Shown here: positions 1 through 10,202 of the stretch, one piece after another
Position numbering within the stretch: the stretch's first letter is position 1
Layout: every line of letters starts with the position of its first letter
Assembly: GCA_025370845.1 (NCBI GenBank)
Contig: JAMXFF010000011.1
Location: 1 to 64,000 of the forward strand
Origin: Laspinema palackyanum D2a
GTDB taxonomy: Bacteria; Cyanobacteriota; Cyanobacteriia; Cyanobacteriales; Laspinemataceae
Reading direction: 5' to 3'
Length of the DNA stretch: 64,000 nt
Notes under the pieces: generated by a model
The model's input: the letters and a program-made list of their open reading frames with translations, nothing else
What the model was told of the DNA's origin: nothing
Database searches by the model: none
Program-made: the position numbers and the translations under genes

Positions 1-76
1 CCCGCTTTTTTACGACTTCTTCATTATCTCAAACAATTGCCCCGTATGGGTTTCCCCTCCGTTGTCACCCTCTCAG

Positions 77-190
77 GCTTACATACTTGCTCACCGGTAG
101 AGCATTACTCTCATAAAGTAAACGCAGCAGGTTCGATTCCTGCGTATGAAACAACGGCTTTCTGGACTTGTACGAGGTGTTTAAATTTTT
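77..190 (+). ncRNA. tRNA-like RNA 1 (anticodon loop with CAT)
   Basis: A cloverleaf can be drawn at 80-151. The acceptor arm is 80-86 with 144-150, six of seven pairs with a mismatch at the second pair. The D arm is GCTC/GAGC (89-92, 100-103). The anticodon stem is TTACT/AGTAA (105-109, 117-121) with loop CTCATAA, so the anticodon is CAT. A 5-nt variable loop follows, then T arm GCAGG-TTCGATT-CCTGC (127-143). No CCA is encoded. The same leader and 3' flank recur around a second tRNA-like RNA at 243-365, so the unit is duplicated in tandem. It could be a Met or Ile tRNA at the end of a tRNA array, or a tRNA mimic (Y-RNA-like) serving the Ro60-like gene just downstream. The cloverleaf is seen; the role is inferred. 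Confidence 0.6.
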
Positions 191-234
191 CGGGTTTCAT
201 CCGGCTTGTAGTACCCAAGCACTTCGCGCCCTAA

Positions 235-1866
<1,632 letters not shown>

Positions 1867-1874
1867 AGGAAGTC

Positions 1875-1894
1875 GGATGCGCTACGGCGCATCC
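1875..1894 (+). terminator. Hairpin with TACG loop after Ro60-like gene
   Basis: GGATGCGC (1875-1882) and GCGCATCC (1887-1894) form a perfect 8-bp stem closed by a TACG tetraloop, 9 bases after the stop codon. The T tract behind it is weak (TTATTTAT), so it may be an attenuator or mRNA-stabilising hairpin between this gene and the HNH gene. Confidence 0.5.
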
Positions 1895-1926
1895 TGCTTA
1901 TTTATACCTATTTTACCTGGAATGCT

Positions 1927-2187
1927 ATGCAGTGTGGACTCTGCCAACGAGAGATGGAGAACCTCACGGTTCATCACCTGATTCCGAAGCAAAAAGATGG
2001 AGCAAAAGGGCCAAGGGTTGATATTTGTTCAGATTGTCATCGACAGATTCATGCACTCTTTGATAATGCTCGACTGGCGAAGGAACTCAATACTGTAGAA
2101 AAACTCCAACAAGAACCGCAAATGCAGAAATTCCTAGCTTGGGTGAAGAAGCAAAAGCCGGATAAACGGATTAAAGTTCATCGCTAA
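1927..2187 (+). CDS. Small HNH-family protein
   Basis: An 86-aa protein with the layout of short HNH domains. There is a CxxC knuckle at residues 2-5 region (CGLC), the catalytic-type HHLIPK motif (TVHHLIPK), a second CxxCH (CSDCH) followed by IHALF, and a C-terminal basic tail. HNH folds bind a metal and cut nucleic acid phosphodiester bonds; small stand-alone members of this kind are widespread but mostly uncharacterised. It lies 60 bp behind the Ro60-like gene on the same strand, with a hairpin between them, and ends before a strong terminator at 2253, so the two genes may be one transcription unit. A link to RNA or DNA processing by the Ro60-like protein is only inference. Confidence 0.75.
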   Translation: MQCGLCQREMENLTVHHLIPKQKDGAKGPRVDICSDCHRQIHALFDNARLAKELNTVEKLQQEPQMQKFLAWVKKQKPDKRIKVHR

Positions 2188-2252
2188 AATTCCCGAGGGT
2201 GGATAACTGGATCGGTAAATCCTAGGCTGGAGCATTTTTACTCATGCTCTGC

Positions 2253-2290
2253 AAAAAGACAGAAGTCAATATTGGCTTCCGTCTTTTTTT
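2253..2290 (+). terminator. Rho-independent terminator
   Basis: AAAAAGACAGAAG (2253-2265) pairs with CTTCCGTCTTTTT (2276-2288) with one mismatch around a short AT-rich loop, ending in a run of T. It closes the Ro60-like/HNH unit. Confidence 0.8.
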
Positions 2291-2706
2291 ATGTTCGGTT
2301 CATATCCGGTTCGATGATTTCCTCCTCATTCCTAAGTTGGCTATCATTCCGCCTGGACTGATGAGACTACTTTTTATGCCGAATTAACCGGGGTGAATAT
2401 AGAGCGACCCTAAACCAATGGGACAATTTTTAAAGAGAGTGGGAGTATTTCGCTCCCTACTTTCTACAGCTAGGGAGCCAGATACTCCCATTGCTGACTT
2501 CTATTGTGCTTATGATTTAGTGTCGCTATATGACGGCTAGATTTGAGAATTTAGAATTCCATCAAAGGTAGAGCTATTACGTTTCTTTGAGGTAGCAAAC
2601 TAATTGGTAAGTAGGTGGGCGGAATTAAACCGAAGTTGAGCAGCCAGCATAACCTTCGCAGCAAAAGGGTTTTAGGTAAAACGAAGCTGGAAATATTTGC
2701 GCCTAC
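2291..2706. other. Intergenic stretch, nothing recognised
   Basis: About 415 bp without a convincing ORF or RNA gene on either strand. It lies between the terminator of the HNH gene and the 3' end of the opposing secreted-protein gene. Confidence 0.6.
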
Positions 2707-3078
2707 CTACTGATAGGTGTATGTTGCATCGTCACAAATTTCGACATTAGTTTGCTCAAGCTGCCCTCTACCCACCCCATTACCAGGGCCTAGTGTTACC
2801 TTTAGGTCATATTTGCAATCCGGCAATCCATCATTAATGGTGATAGTCGCTTCTTCTCCGGGTTGTAATGTAAAATCCAAAATGTTGTTTCCCCATACCT
2901 CTTCACTAGGATGCGAAACATAGAATTCCTCAAGGACGCGATTGGTGCCATTAACCAGCGTAAATTCTACGGAATCATACTCTTGAGCCTCTATAGAGTT
3001 ATAGAAACCCCCGGATAAAAGAAGAGGAAAAGACATTAGGGTAACCCCTACCATTTGACGAAGAGAACGGTTAAACAT
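2707..3078 (-). CDS. Small secreted conserved cyanobacterial protein
   Basis: A 123-aa product. Residues 1-32 form a Sec signal peptide (basic MFNRSLRQ start, hydrophobic VGVTLMSFPLLLSGG core, probable cleavage near IEAQE). The mature part is a small beta-rich domain: a V.F.LVNGTNR....FYVS start, an EVWGNNIL segment, a LQPGEEATITI strand, then two Cys (DCKYDL and EICDD) that could form a disulfide. I recognise this as a common cyanobacterial family of exported proteins with no established function; some databases carry misleading enzyme names for members. It is monocistronic on the minus strand with long empty flanks on both sides. Confidence 0.75.
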   Translation of the reverse strand: MFNRSLRQMVGVTLMSFPLLLSGGFYNSIEAQEYDSVEFTLVNGTNRVLEEFYVSHPSEEVWGNNILDFTLQPGEEATITINDGLPDCKYDLKVTLGPGNGVGRGQLEQTNVEICDDATYTYQ

Positions 3079-3979
3079 TGTTTGACTCCTTGGAAAAAAT
3101 GAGATGGGTGTGAAAATATTGAAGTTTAAGCGGGCCAGGTAGAAAGGATTTCATCGCCTATATAAAATTCCTCGCCCTATAAGTGACTGGAATTCTCTAC
3201 TCGGATGACCTCTCTCTATCTAGTCGTTATTGGGCAACAGGTTGGTAGCCTGCTCTAACATTTAACCTGTGTTGCGGGACCCTAGGGAAAGGGTTAATTC
3301 TCCCTAGTAGTAGCGGCCCTTAAGACTGTGATGAGAGTTCGGGTTTGGGATATAGTCCGATCTCCTGATGATGTATCAGTTCTTAGGCGATCGCCCGATT
3401 TTTTAGCCCCTGCGATCGCTGAAGTCTGTTTCCCCAATGGGGATGACACGAAAGTTTTTCGCTTAGGAACTTACGCGACGGCTTCAAGTTAACCGATTTG
3501 ACTCGGCTTTAGTCTATTGGCTTGTCTTGTATTGATTTCTCTCAATTGATAAATTTTGAGAGGTGTATATTTTTTATAACACCAGGTTAAGGGAGATGTC
3601 AATCCCTTTAATTTATTTATTTATTTATTTTTTTTTGTTAAGGGATTTTTATGAAAAAAAGGGGGCATTAAATGGATTAAGAAATTACTAAAGCCCCACT
3701 TACAAAGGGGGGCCGGGATTGGCCCTAAAAGATTTTATGTTTTGGAGTTCCGTAACTTGGGAATTTCTTGTCAAATTTATCTCAAAAATTTAACTTAGAC
3801 GAGTAGCTATCCAACAAAGTTCGCGGGAGTTAGAGAAAATTTTCGGTAGGTAGATCCTTACCTCATGAAGCGGGTTACATCGATTTTCCCCAGTACCGAA
3901 GCATCAAACCTTGACAGAGACCCTAAGTATTCTCACTTATATTGTTCAGCCTTCTCACTTTTTCTCGGGCCGATTTGCC
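3079..3979. other. 900-bp intergenic region
   Basis: No coding signal that I trust. A plus-strand frame runs through 3865-4360 but its second part is the shadow of the minus-strand gene at 3980-4687. Around 3690-3715 is a C-run/G-run motif (AAAGCCCCACTTACAAAGGGG) of the same type as the hairpin at 10025-10043, probably a dispersed repeat. Near 3608-3636 is a low-complexity ATTT run. Confidence 0.5.
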
Positions 3980-4687
3980 TTACTTGGATTTACGATCGCC
4001 CTCGGACTCGATCGCAAAAAACTGTTTGGTTGCCGGTGCATAAGTCCAGGCAAATCCTGCGGGGTCTTTTTCCCGACTCCAGTCCAGAAATTCCGGTTTG
4101 TTCTTATTTTTGCTCACGGTAGTGGGATGCACCCCCAACCTTGTTGCCAGTTCAGTCTGATTCATCGGAGGTGGCAACACCACTCGGCGCTTTTTGGGGG
4201 CCACGGCTTTGGGGACTTCCGGTTCCGCCATAGCCGGGACGCTGGCGACATCGATGGTTTGGTAGCGTTCCGGCAATTTAATACTGGAAAAACAGTAAAC
4301 CATGCCCCCATTATCGGTGATTTCATATCCTGCGGCGAACTCGCGAGCCCGTTCCTCTAAATATTCTTGCGCTTCAGTCCCAGAAATGTCCCCATGCATG
4401 GCAAAGTCTAGGGCCGTTAGGCGTCCCTGGTTATCTTGGATTAATTGATAAAACAGGGCATTGAGCTTGGAGAGTCGCTGTTGTTCCTTTTCTTGATACT
4501 GTTTCCACGCCCATCCCAGTCCCGAGATCACGGCGACCCCCAGCAACATTCGCCATGCCGATAATACGACGGTGACGCCGACTAAGATAGGCACCAGCAC
4601 AATCAGCCGGGATTCTAGGGTTCCGGTGGTTTGGGGTGGGTTGCTGGTGGGGTAGGGGTCACGGTTCATCTCGCGATCGGCTGGCAT
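3980..4687 (-). CDS. Membrane-anchored protein with C-terminal HTH-like segment
   Basis: 235 aa. Residues ~25-63 hold two closely spaced hydrophobic helices (LIVLVPILVGVTVVLSAW and MLLGVAVISGLGWAW), then a charged helix (KQYQEKEQQRLSKLNALFYQLIQDNQGRLTALDFAM) and a small domain up to ~150. The end, after a KKRR linker, has a helix-turn-helix look: MNQTELATRLGVHPTTVSKNK, followed by FLDWSREKDPAGFAWTYAP. This resembles a DNA-binding head on a membrane anchor, or a partner-recognition domain in the same fold. I do not recognise a named family; the gene looks cyanobacterial and conserved. It stands alone, with about 640 bp of non-coding DNA upstream. Confidence 0.65.
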   Translation of the reverse strand: MPADREMNRDPYPTSNPPQTTGTLESRLIVLVPILVGVTVVLSAWRMLLGVAVISGLGWAWKQYQEKEQQRLSKLNALFYQLIQDNQGRLTALDFAMHGDISGTEAQEYLEERAREFAAGYEITDNGGMVYCFSSIKLPERYQTIDVASVPAMAEPEVPKAVAPKKRRVVLPPPMNQTELATRLGVHPTTVSKNKNKPEFLDWSREKDPAGFAWTYAPATKQFFAIESEGDRKSK

Positions 4688-5264
4688 TTTTACTTAGAGT
4701 TTGGATTTTACCTTTGAGTGAGCATGGGCATGATTTGCCACAAATTGCATTATTGCATCTGGGTCTACGTTTCGTCACGGCGATCGCCATCCCAACAGGG
4801 ATTTTCTGATGGCGGCCCTATTTGAACCTTGTCATCTCAGGAATAAGCAGGCTTCTCTATCCCCAGATGGAAATTGAGGCAATGGGGTCAAAATCTCCCA
4901 GGGTCTACCCCCAGTTAGATTTTTGCCCTGTTTTGAGGCTTTATACTTAGGGTTGCCCTCTCCAGGATTTGCATAATTCTATAAACTCTTCCGGAAATTT
5001 TCTGGGGTCAAGGGTTCGGCATCACGGGGTTAAGCCCGGGGTGATTAGCCCGGTCCTAAATTCCTAAAAGAGCCAATACTTTGGGGTTTTGACGATTTTT
5101 ATATAAGGGAAGTTTGGAATAATTTGTGGTTCTTTCAATAGCAACAATTTGGAGCTAAATCCTCAAAGAATAGTTCTCCCTCTCCCCAAAATATATCATT
5201 AGGTATATCTTGAATCAATTTATCACAAATTTGAAGATTCATACCTTATTGGTGATGTAAGACA
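4688..5264. other. Divergent intergenic region
   Basis: Shared upstream region of the minus-strand membrane/HTH gene and the plus-strand membrane gene at 5325. No ORF is supported. It must hold both promoters, but I cannot assign boxes with confidence. Confidence 0.5.
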
Positions 5265-5319
5265 ACTCTCCAACTTGTTAACGTTGAACTATAAAACTAA
5301 TCAACGTTTAACAGAGAGT
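5265..5319 (+). promoter_or_regulatory. Inverted repeat covering the ribosome binding site
   Basis: TGTTAACGTTGA (5276-5287) is mirrored by TCAACGTTTAACA (5301-5313), with one bulged T and a 13-nt loop. Outside a 5-nt bulge, ACTCTC (5265-5270) pairs with GAGAGT (5314-5319). GAGAG is the only Shine-Dalgarno candidate, 6 nt before the ATG at 5325. Read as RNA, the hairpin would hide the ribosome binding site; read as DNA, the GTTAACGTTGA arms could be an operator for a dimeric regulator. Confidence 0.55.
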
Positions 5320-5324
5320 GTGAC

Positions 5325-6023
5325 ATGAGTTTTTTTCCAACAAACCAACCTATTTTTTCCAAAAAACCCGACCCGAGCACGATTCAGGATTGCCAAGGAT
5401 TATGGCGAATCCAGTGGAAGATTGGAGGGCGGAGTATCTTCAAGCAATTTTATACCCGCATTGATCAAAGTATGATGGTCTGGGCAGTGGTGACGGGAAC
5501 TATCTTCTTTACGGCCCAATTTTTCCCCATTAATTGGACAACCCAAGCAATTGCTTGGTCTATCCTCACCCTGGCGGCAACGGCAATGATGTGTTACTTA
5601 AGCTGGTTTTGGGTGACCGTAGAAGAAGTGCGCTGGACCGTTTATTGGTGGGTATTCCTAATGGTGGGGGGAACGATTTTAACCGACGCCAGTATTGCGT
5701 ATGGTTGGGGAGAGATTTTGATCCGTCTATGTCCCTTATGGTTGGCATTATGTGGACTCGGTTATGTGGGAACCGGATGGGCATTGCGATCGCGCAGTAC
5801 CTTCTTAGTGGCAGGATTTCATTTTTTGGGGATAGCTATTTTACCGGCGTTCAGTGGATGGGAATATCTGGTTACAGGTTTGATTATGACAGGGACCTTA
5901 GTGCTATTTTGTGAAAGACGGTGGGATATGCGTCCTCATGAGGAAGTTAAGGCAACTGCACCCGATCGCCAAGAAGTCAAGCGCGATCGGCGACTACGGG
6001 ATGACTCGGTTTACGCCGGATAA
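5325..6023 (+). CDS. Multi-pass membrane protein of unknown function
   Basis: 232 aa. A ~45-residue cytosolic start (SKKPDPSTIQDCQGLWRIQW) is followed by about six hydrophobic helices, e.g. MMVWAVVTGTIFFTAQFF, AIAWSILTLAATAMMCYL, WTVYWWVFLMVGGTILTD, LCPLWLALCGLGYVGTGW and YLVTGLIMTGTLVLF. The tail (RRWDMRPHEEVKATAPDRQEVKRDRRLRDD) is highly charged. No catalytic motif or transporter signature is visible. The start codon lies 6 nt behind a GAGAG that is embedded in an inverted repeat, suggesting that expression is gated. It stands alone. I do not recognise the family. Confidence 0.7.
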   Translation: MSFFPTNQPIFSKKPDPSTIQDCQGLWRIQWKIGGRSIFKQFYTRIDQSMMVWAVVTGTIFFTAQFFPINWTTQAIAWSILTLAATAMMCYLSWFWVTVEEVRWTVYWWVFLMVGGTILTDASIAYGWGEILIRLCPLWLALCGLGYVGTGWALRSRSTFLVAGFHFLGIAILPAFSGWEYLVTGLIMTGTLVLFCERRWDMRPHEEVKATAPDRQEVKRDRRLRDDSVYAG

Positions 6024-6995
6024 CGGCGCCACCTCTCTCCCGCGAAGCAGAATTAATCCCCAGCAAGGTTTTCACCCGGAATGAGGTCCAAACAAACCCA
6101 CTCTCATTCCCCGGTTACCCCCTAAATCCCCTAACATTTCAGAGCTCGCCAATATAGTATTTTTTATAAAAATTCTGCTCTACATCCTGGATTAAATCCC
6201 GTTGAGAAATCCTCTCTCTTTTCAATAACCCTTCGTCAAATGCCCACCCTCAGATCCAGGGTGGGAATGGCCCTCACGGACCATCCCTGAATTCACGAGA
6301 GAGGGAGTGGGTTTGAAGGACTAGATTAGGGTTTATCAGCCTCTCTGGCTTCTGATTAACGCACCCTATTTTTAGGGGAGCAATTGTAACTACACTCCCT
6401 CATTGACGGGTTAGATTTTAAATCAAATTTCCTGAAGGAATCCACTCCGAAGCAGGCCCCTAGACCCTCGGTAAAGTCGGGGTTAGAACCGGGTTTAGGG
6501 TATTCCAAGAAATAAATCATCCAAATCCAAGGGTTAAGGACCCAACAATACTCGATTAGCCCGCGCTTCTCCGGCTTCGTCGGCTTTTTTCCCCACCCTG
6601 AAGGGTCCGGGGTTTTGGGATATTTTATTTTTTGGAGTTCCCTGAAGGAATTAATCCTTAAAATCCCAAGAAACTTGGCACGATATTTACTGTCAACGCT
6701 TCTTGATTTAATGTGGGCTAATTATAGCAAATTTTCGTTGATTTTTCCAAAAATAATAAGCATTTCCTGACTTTATGTAATTTTGTATCGTTTTGTTGAG
6801 TTTTTTAGCATTTTGATATTACATCTATCCGGAGAGGGATTCTATAGATAGAAGAACAGATCGTAGGGAAGATTTTAGGCAAAATCTCCTAAAAGACCCA
6901 TCTGCGATCGCCACCTGGATGTAGAAGCGTTCTATCACTTGTTTTTACAGCCAGAACCCTCAAATAGTTAAGTAGAATTACCTGAGCGGATACCG
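6024..6995. other. 970-bp intergenic region
   Basis: No supported gene. The DNA is C/T-rich with decayed repeat-like stretches (e.g. AGCCCGCGCTTCTCCGGCTTCGTCGGC near 6558-6584, which could fold). The last ~300 bp are AT-rich and probably carry the promoter of the GH65 fusion gene. Confidence 0.5.
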
Positions 6996-9900
6996 ATGTA
7001 CGCAACCGATTGGACTATCACCGAACGCAACTTTGACTCCTTAAGCGAACCGCATCATCACGAAACGGTTTTTACCCTAGGGAATGGCTATCTGGGCACT
7101 CGTGGAACCTTCGAGGAAGGCTATCCCGGGGCCAAACCGGCCACCTTGATTAATGGCGTGTATGATAAGGTCGCGATCGTCCATACGGAACTGGCAAATT
7201 GCCCCGATTGGCTGCCGATGGTGGTGTCTGTCGGTGGCGAATACTTCAGCCTCGATCTCGGCGAAATCCTGCACTATGAAAGACAACTGGATATGCGACG
7301 CGGCATTCTCAGCCGCCAAATTCGCTGGCGCAGTCCCCAGGGAAAAACCCTGGACCTCCATTTTGAGCGGTTTACCAGTCTTGCCGAACCCCATGTCGCC
7401 GCCATCAGACTCTCGGTTACCCCGGTTGATTTCTCCGATATCGTGGAAATCCAAGCGGGACTCGACGGACACCCGGACAACCAAGGAATTAAGCATTGGA
7501 AATGGATTAATCAAGGTTTAACCCCCGTTAGAACCGCTAAATCCACCAATTCCCTGCCCTTTTCCCTCCTCCCGTCAGAAGTGGATGGGGTCTGGATGCA
7601 GTTGTCTACGTTACACAGTGGGATTGAGTTGGGAATGGCAACCCAGCTTTCTGTTAAAAACGCCCAGCAGCAAGCCTTTCCAGTGTTTGCCATGACGACA
7701 CCGGGATATCCCTCCCTCACCACTCGCTTTGAAGGCAACCGGGGAGAAACGGTGACGGCGGAAAAATTGGTGACGATTTACACCTCCCGGGATACAGAGG
7801 CCCCAACTCAAGCGGCGATCGCCAAGCTGAGTCAACTCCCCGACTATGACACCCTCCGGGACGAACAAGCTGCCGCCTGGGACCGCCTCTGGGAAAAATC
7901 CGATGTGGTGATTGAAGGGGACCTCAAAGCCCAACAGGCAATCCGCTATAACCTCTTCCAATTGCTGCAAGCAGCACCCCATCATGATAGTCATGTCAGC
8001 ATTCCCGCAAAAACCTTATCGGGTTTTGCTTACCGGGGTCACGTTTTTTGGGATACGGAAATTTTTCTGCTGCCCTTTTTAAGCTACACCCAACCAGCAG
8101 TCGCCAAAAATGCCCTAACTTATCGCTACCATACCCTCCCCGGTGCTCGTCGCAAAGCAGCAGATTCGGGGTATGAAGGGGCGATGTTTGCCTGGGAAAG
8201 CGCAGCTACCGGAGATGAAGTCACCCCCCGTTGGGTACCGGATGCGGAAGGCAAAGAATTGGTGCGGATTTGGTGTGGGGACATCGAACTGCACATCACC
8301 ACCGATGTCGCTTATGCTGCCTGGAACTACTGGCAAATCACCGGGGATGACGCCTGGATGGCAGACTATGGCGCAGAATTAATCCTGGATACAGCAGTAT
8401 TCTGGGGAAGTCGCGCCGAATGGAACAGCGATCGCAACTGTTATGAAATCCGTGACGTGATTGGACCCGACGAAAATCACGATCGCGTCAATAACAATAC
8501 CTTCACCAACCGGATGATGCAATGGCATCTGGAAACCGCACAGCAGGTATTGAACTGGTTACAGGATTTCGCACCGGATCAGGCAGAAGCACTGGTGCAG
8601 CGACTGGATCTCACTCCAGAACGCCTCACCCATTGGAATCAAGTGATTGAGCGGATTTACCTGCCAACCCCCACAGAAACGGGGTTAATTGAACAATCGG
8701 AAGGCTTTTTCGCCCTCAAAGATGTGAATTTGGCCGATTACGAACCCCGTCAGCAGTCGATGCAGGCGATTTTGGGAATTGAGGCAACCAGTCAATGCCA
8801 GATTCTCAAACAACCGGATGTGTTGATGTTGCTGTATCTGTTGGGCGATCGCTATGATTCCCAAACCCTGCAAGCAAACTGGGATTATTACTGTCCCCGG
8901 ACCGATCATGTGTATGGATCGAGTCTGGGTCCAGCAATCCATGCGGTTTTAGCCGCACAATTGGCTCAACCGATGGAGGCATATCAACACTTCATGCGGG
9001 CGGCATTAGTCGATTTAGAAGATGTCCGGGGTAATGCTTGTGAGGGAATTCATGCGGCTTCCACGGGAGGAGTTTGGCAAGCAGTCGTATTTGGATTTGC
9101 CGGAATTCGTCTCACGGAACGCGGTCTGATCGCCAATCCTCACTTACCCGCACAATGGACTCGTCTGAAGTTCAAACTCTCCTGGCGCGATCGCTGGTAT
9201 GAGTTTGATATTAAACAGGAGAGTGCCTCCGTAGAAGGTCAGAAAACAACGTCTCAGGGGTTAGAAATGACGGCAAATGCTTTGCGCGACGGGTTACGCG
9301 GGGTGATTTTTGATTTGGATGGGGTGCTGACGGATACGGCAGAATACCATTATTTAGGTTGGAAGCAACTGGCGGATGAGGAGGGAATTCCCTTTGATCG
9401 CGAGGCGAATGAAGCGATGCGCGGGTTGGCACGTCGTGAGTCTCTGTTAACGTTGCTTGGCAGTCGCCAAGTTCCGGAAGCGCAAATGCAGGAGATGATG
9501 GACCGCAAAAACCGTTACTATGTGGACTTGGTAGCGGAGATTGGTCCCCAAGATTTGTTACCAGGAGCCCTGGAGTTTTTGATGGAACTGCAAGCGGCAG
9601 GGCTTAAAGTGGCGATCGGTTCATCAAGCAAAAATGCTCACATGGTCGTGGAACGCTTGGGAATTGGTCATCTAGTTCAGGCGATCGCCGATGGACACAG
9701 TGTATCGCGCTCAAAACCCGCCCCAGATTTGTTCCTCCATGCGGCGGATTTGTTGGGGATTCCTCCAGCACAATGTATTGTTTTTGAAGATGCCGACTCG
9801 GGAGTAGAAGCGGCGAAAGCAGCAGGAATGTGGGCCGTCGGATTGGGTCCCGTGGAACGCTTCCAGGATGCGGATTTGGTGCTGCCTTCCTTAGAGTATA

Positions 9901-9998
9901 TCCAGTGGAAGGATTTGCTGGACAAACTCGCACAAACCACCCTGTTGCCTGGAGATTTAGCGGCGATCGGCGATCGGATTGGTGCCGGTTCTCTATAA
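6996..9998 (+). CDS. GH65 glycoside phosphorylase/hydrolase fused to beta-phosphoglucomutase
   Basis: A 1000-aa two-enzyme fusion. Residues 1-~730 form a family GH65 protein: N-terminal beta-sandwich starting YATDWTITERNFD...ETVFTLGNGYLGTRGT, then the catalytic (alpha/alpha)6 barrel with general acid E493 in RDVIGPDENHDRV, and a GIHAASTGGVWQAVVFGFAG segment matching the phosphate-site region of GH65 phosphorylases. After a short C-terminal sandwich, a HAD domain begins near 766 with nucleophile D773 and acid D775 (FDLDGVLTD), a RGLARRESL segment typical of beta-phosphoglucomutase, SSSKNA (motif II) and FEDADSGVEAA (motif IV). GH65 phosphorylases (maltose, trehalose, kojibiose) release beta-glucose-1-phosphate, which the mutase turns into glucose-6-phosphate, so both steps sit in one chain. 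The sugar substrate cannot be read here. Confidence 0.9.
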   Translation: MYATDWTITERNFDSLSEPHHHETVFTLGNGYLGTRGTFEEGYPGAKPATLINGVYDKVAIVHTELANCPDWLPMVVSVGGEYFSLDLGEILHYERQLDMRRGILSRQIRWRSPQGKTLDLHFERFTSLAEPHVAAIRLSVTPVDFSDIVEIQAGLDGHPDNQGIKHWKWINQGLTPVRTAKSTNSLPFSLLPSEVDGVWMQLSTLHSGIELGMATQLSVKNAQQQAFPVFAMTTPGYPSLTTRFEGNRGETVTAEKLVTIYTSRDTEAPTQAAIAKLSQLPDYDTLRDEQAAAWDRLWEKSDVVIEGDLKAQQAIRYNLFQLLQAAPHHDSHVSIPAKTLSGFAYRGHVFWDTEIFLLPFLSYTQPAVAKNALTYRYHTLPGARRKAADSGYEGAMFAWESAATGDEVTPRWVPDAEGKELVRIWCGDIELHITTDVAYAAWNYWQITGDDAWMADYGAELILDTAVFWGSRAEWNSDRNCYEIRDVIGPDENHDRVNNNTFTNRMMQWHLETAQQVLNWLQDFAPDQAEALVQRLDLTPERLTHWNQVIERIYLPTPTETGLIEQSEGFFALKDVNLADYEPRQQSMQAILGIEATSQCQILKQPDVLMLLYLLGDRYDSQTLQANWDYYCPRTDHVYGSSLGPAIHAVLAAQLAQPMEAYQHFMRAALVDLEDVRGNACEGIHAASTGGVWQAVVFGFAGIRLTERGLIANPHLPAQWTRLKFKLSWRDRWYEFDIKQESASVEGQKTTSQGLEMTANALRDGLRGVIFDLDGVLTDTAEYHYLGWKQLADEEGIPFDREANEAMRGLARRESLLTLLGSRQVPEAQMQEMMDRKNRYYVDLVAEIGPQDLLPGALEFLMELQAAGLKVAIGSSSKNAHMVVERLGIGHLVQAIADGHSVSRSKPAPDLFLHAADLLGIPPAQCIVFEDADSGVEAAKAAGMWAVGLGPVERFQDADLVLPSLEYIQWKDLLDKLAQTTLLPGDLAAIGDRIGAGSL

Positions 9999-10019
9999 TA
10001 GAATTCTTGCAAAATTCTA

Positions 10020-10050
10020 AAAAGCCCCCCTTTTTAAGGGGGGTTGGGGG
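10020..10050. repeat. C6/G6 hairpin repeat
   Basis: CCCCCC (10025-10030) and GGGGGG (10038-10043) around TTTTTAA, in the context AAAGCCCCCCTTTTTAAGGG. A related motif lies near 3690-3715. This is the look of a dispersed cyanobacterial repeat that may also act as terminator. Confidence 0.5.
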
Positions 10051-10130
10051 GATCAATCCGGATTTTTGCAAGAGGTCTAATTCAGGTTCCAGTTTGAGGT
10101 TAACTCAGGAATTGGGTTGACTCTGTAAAG

Positions 10131-10160
10131 AAGACACGGCCAAAAAAGCCGTGTCTTTTT
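10131..10160 (+). terminator. Rho-independent terminator
   Basis: AAGACACGGC (10131-10140) pairs perfectly with GCCGTGTCTT (10148-10157) around CAAAAAA, followed by TTT. It ends the GH65 fusion transcript before the AstE-like gene. Confidence 0.85.
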
Positions 10161-10202
10161 GTTGTACAATTTCAACGCTAAATATGCAAGGGTCAAGGTT
10201 GT

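Noticed and set aside
3865-4360. Plus-strand ORFs
   Set aside because: Mostly antisense to the better-supported membrane/HTH gene at 3980-4687; no ribosome binding site.
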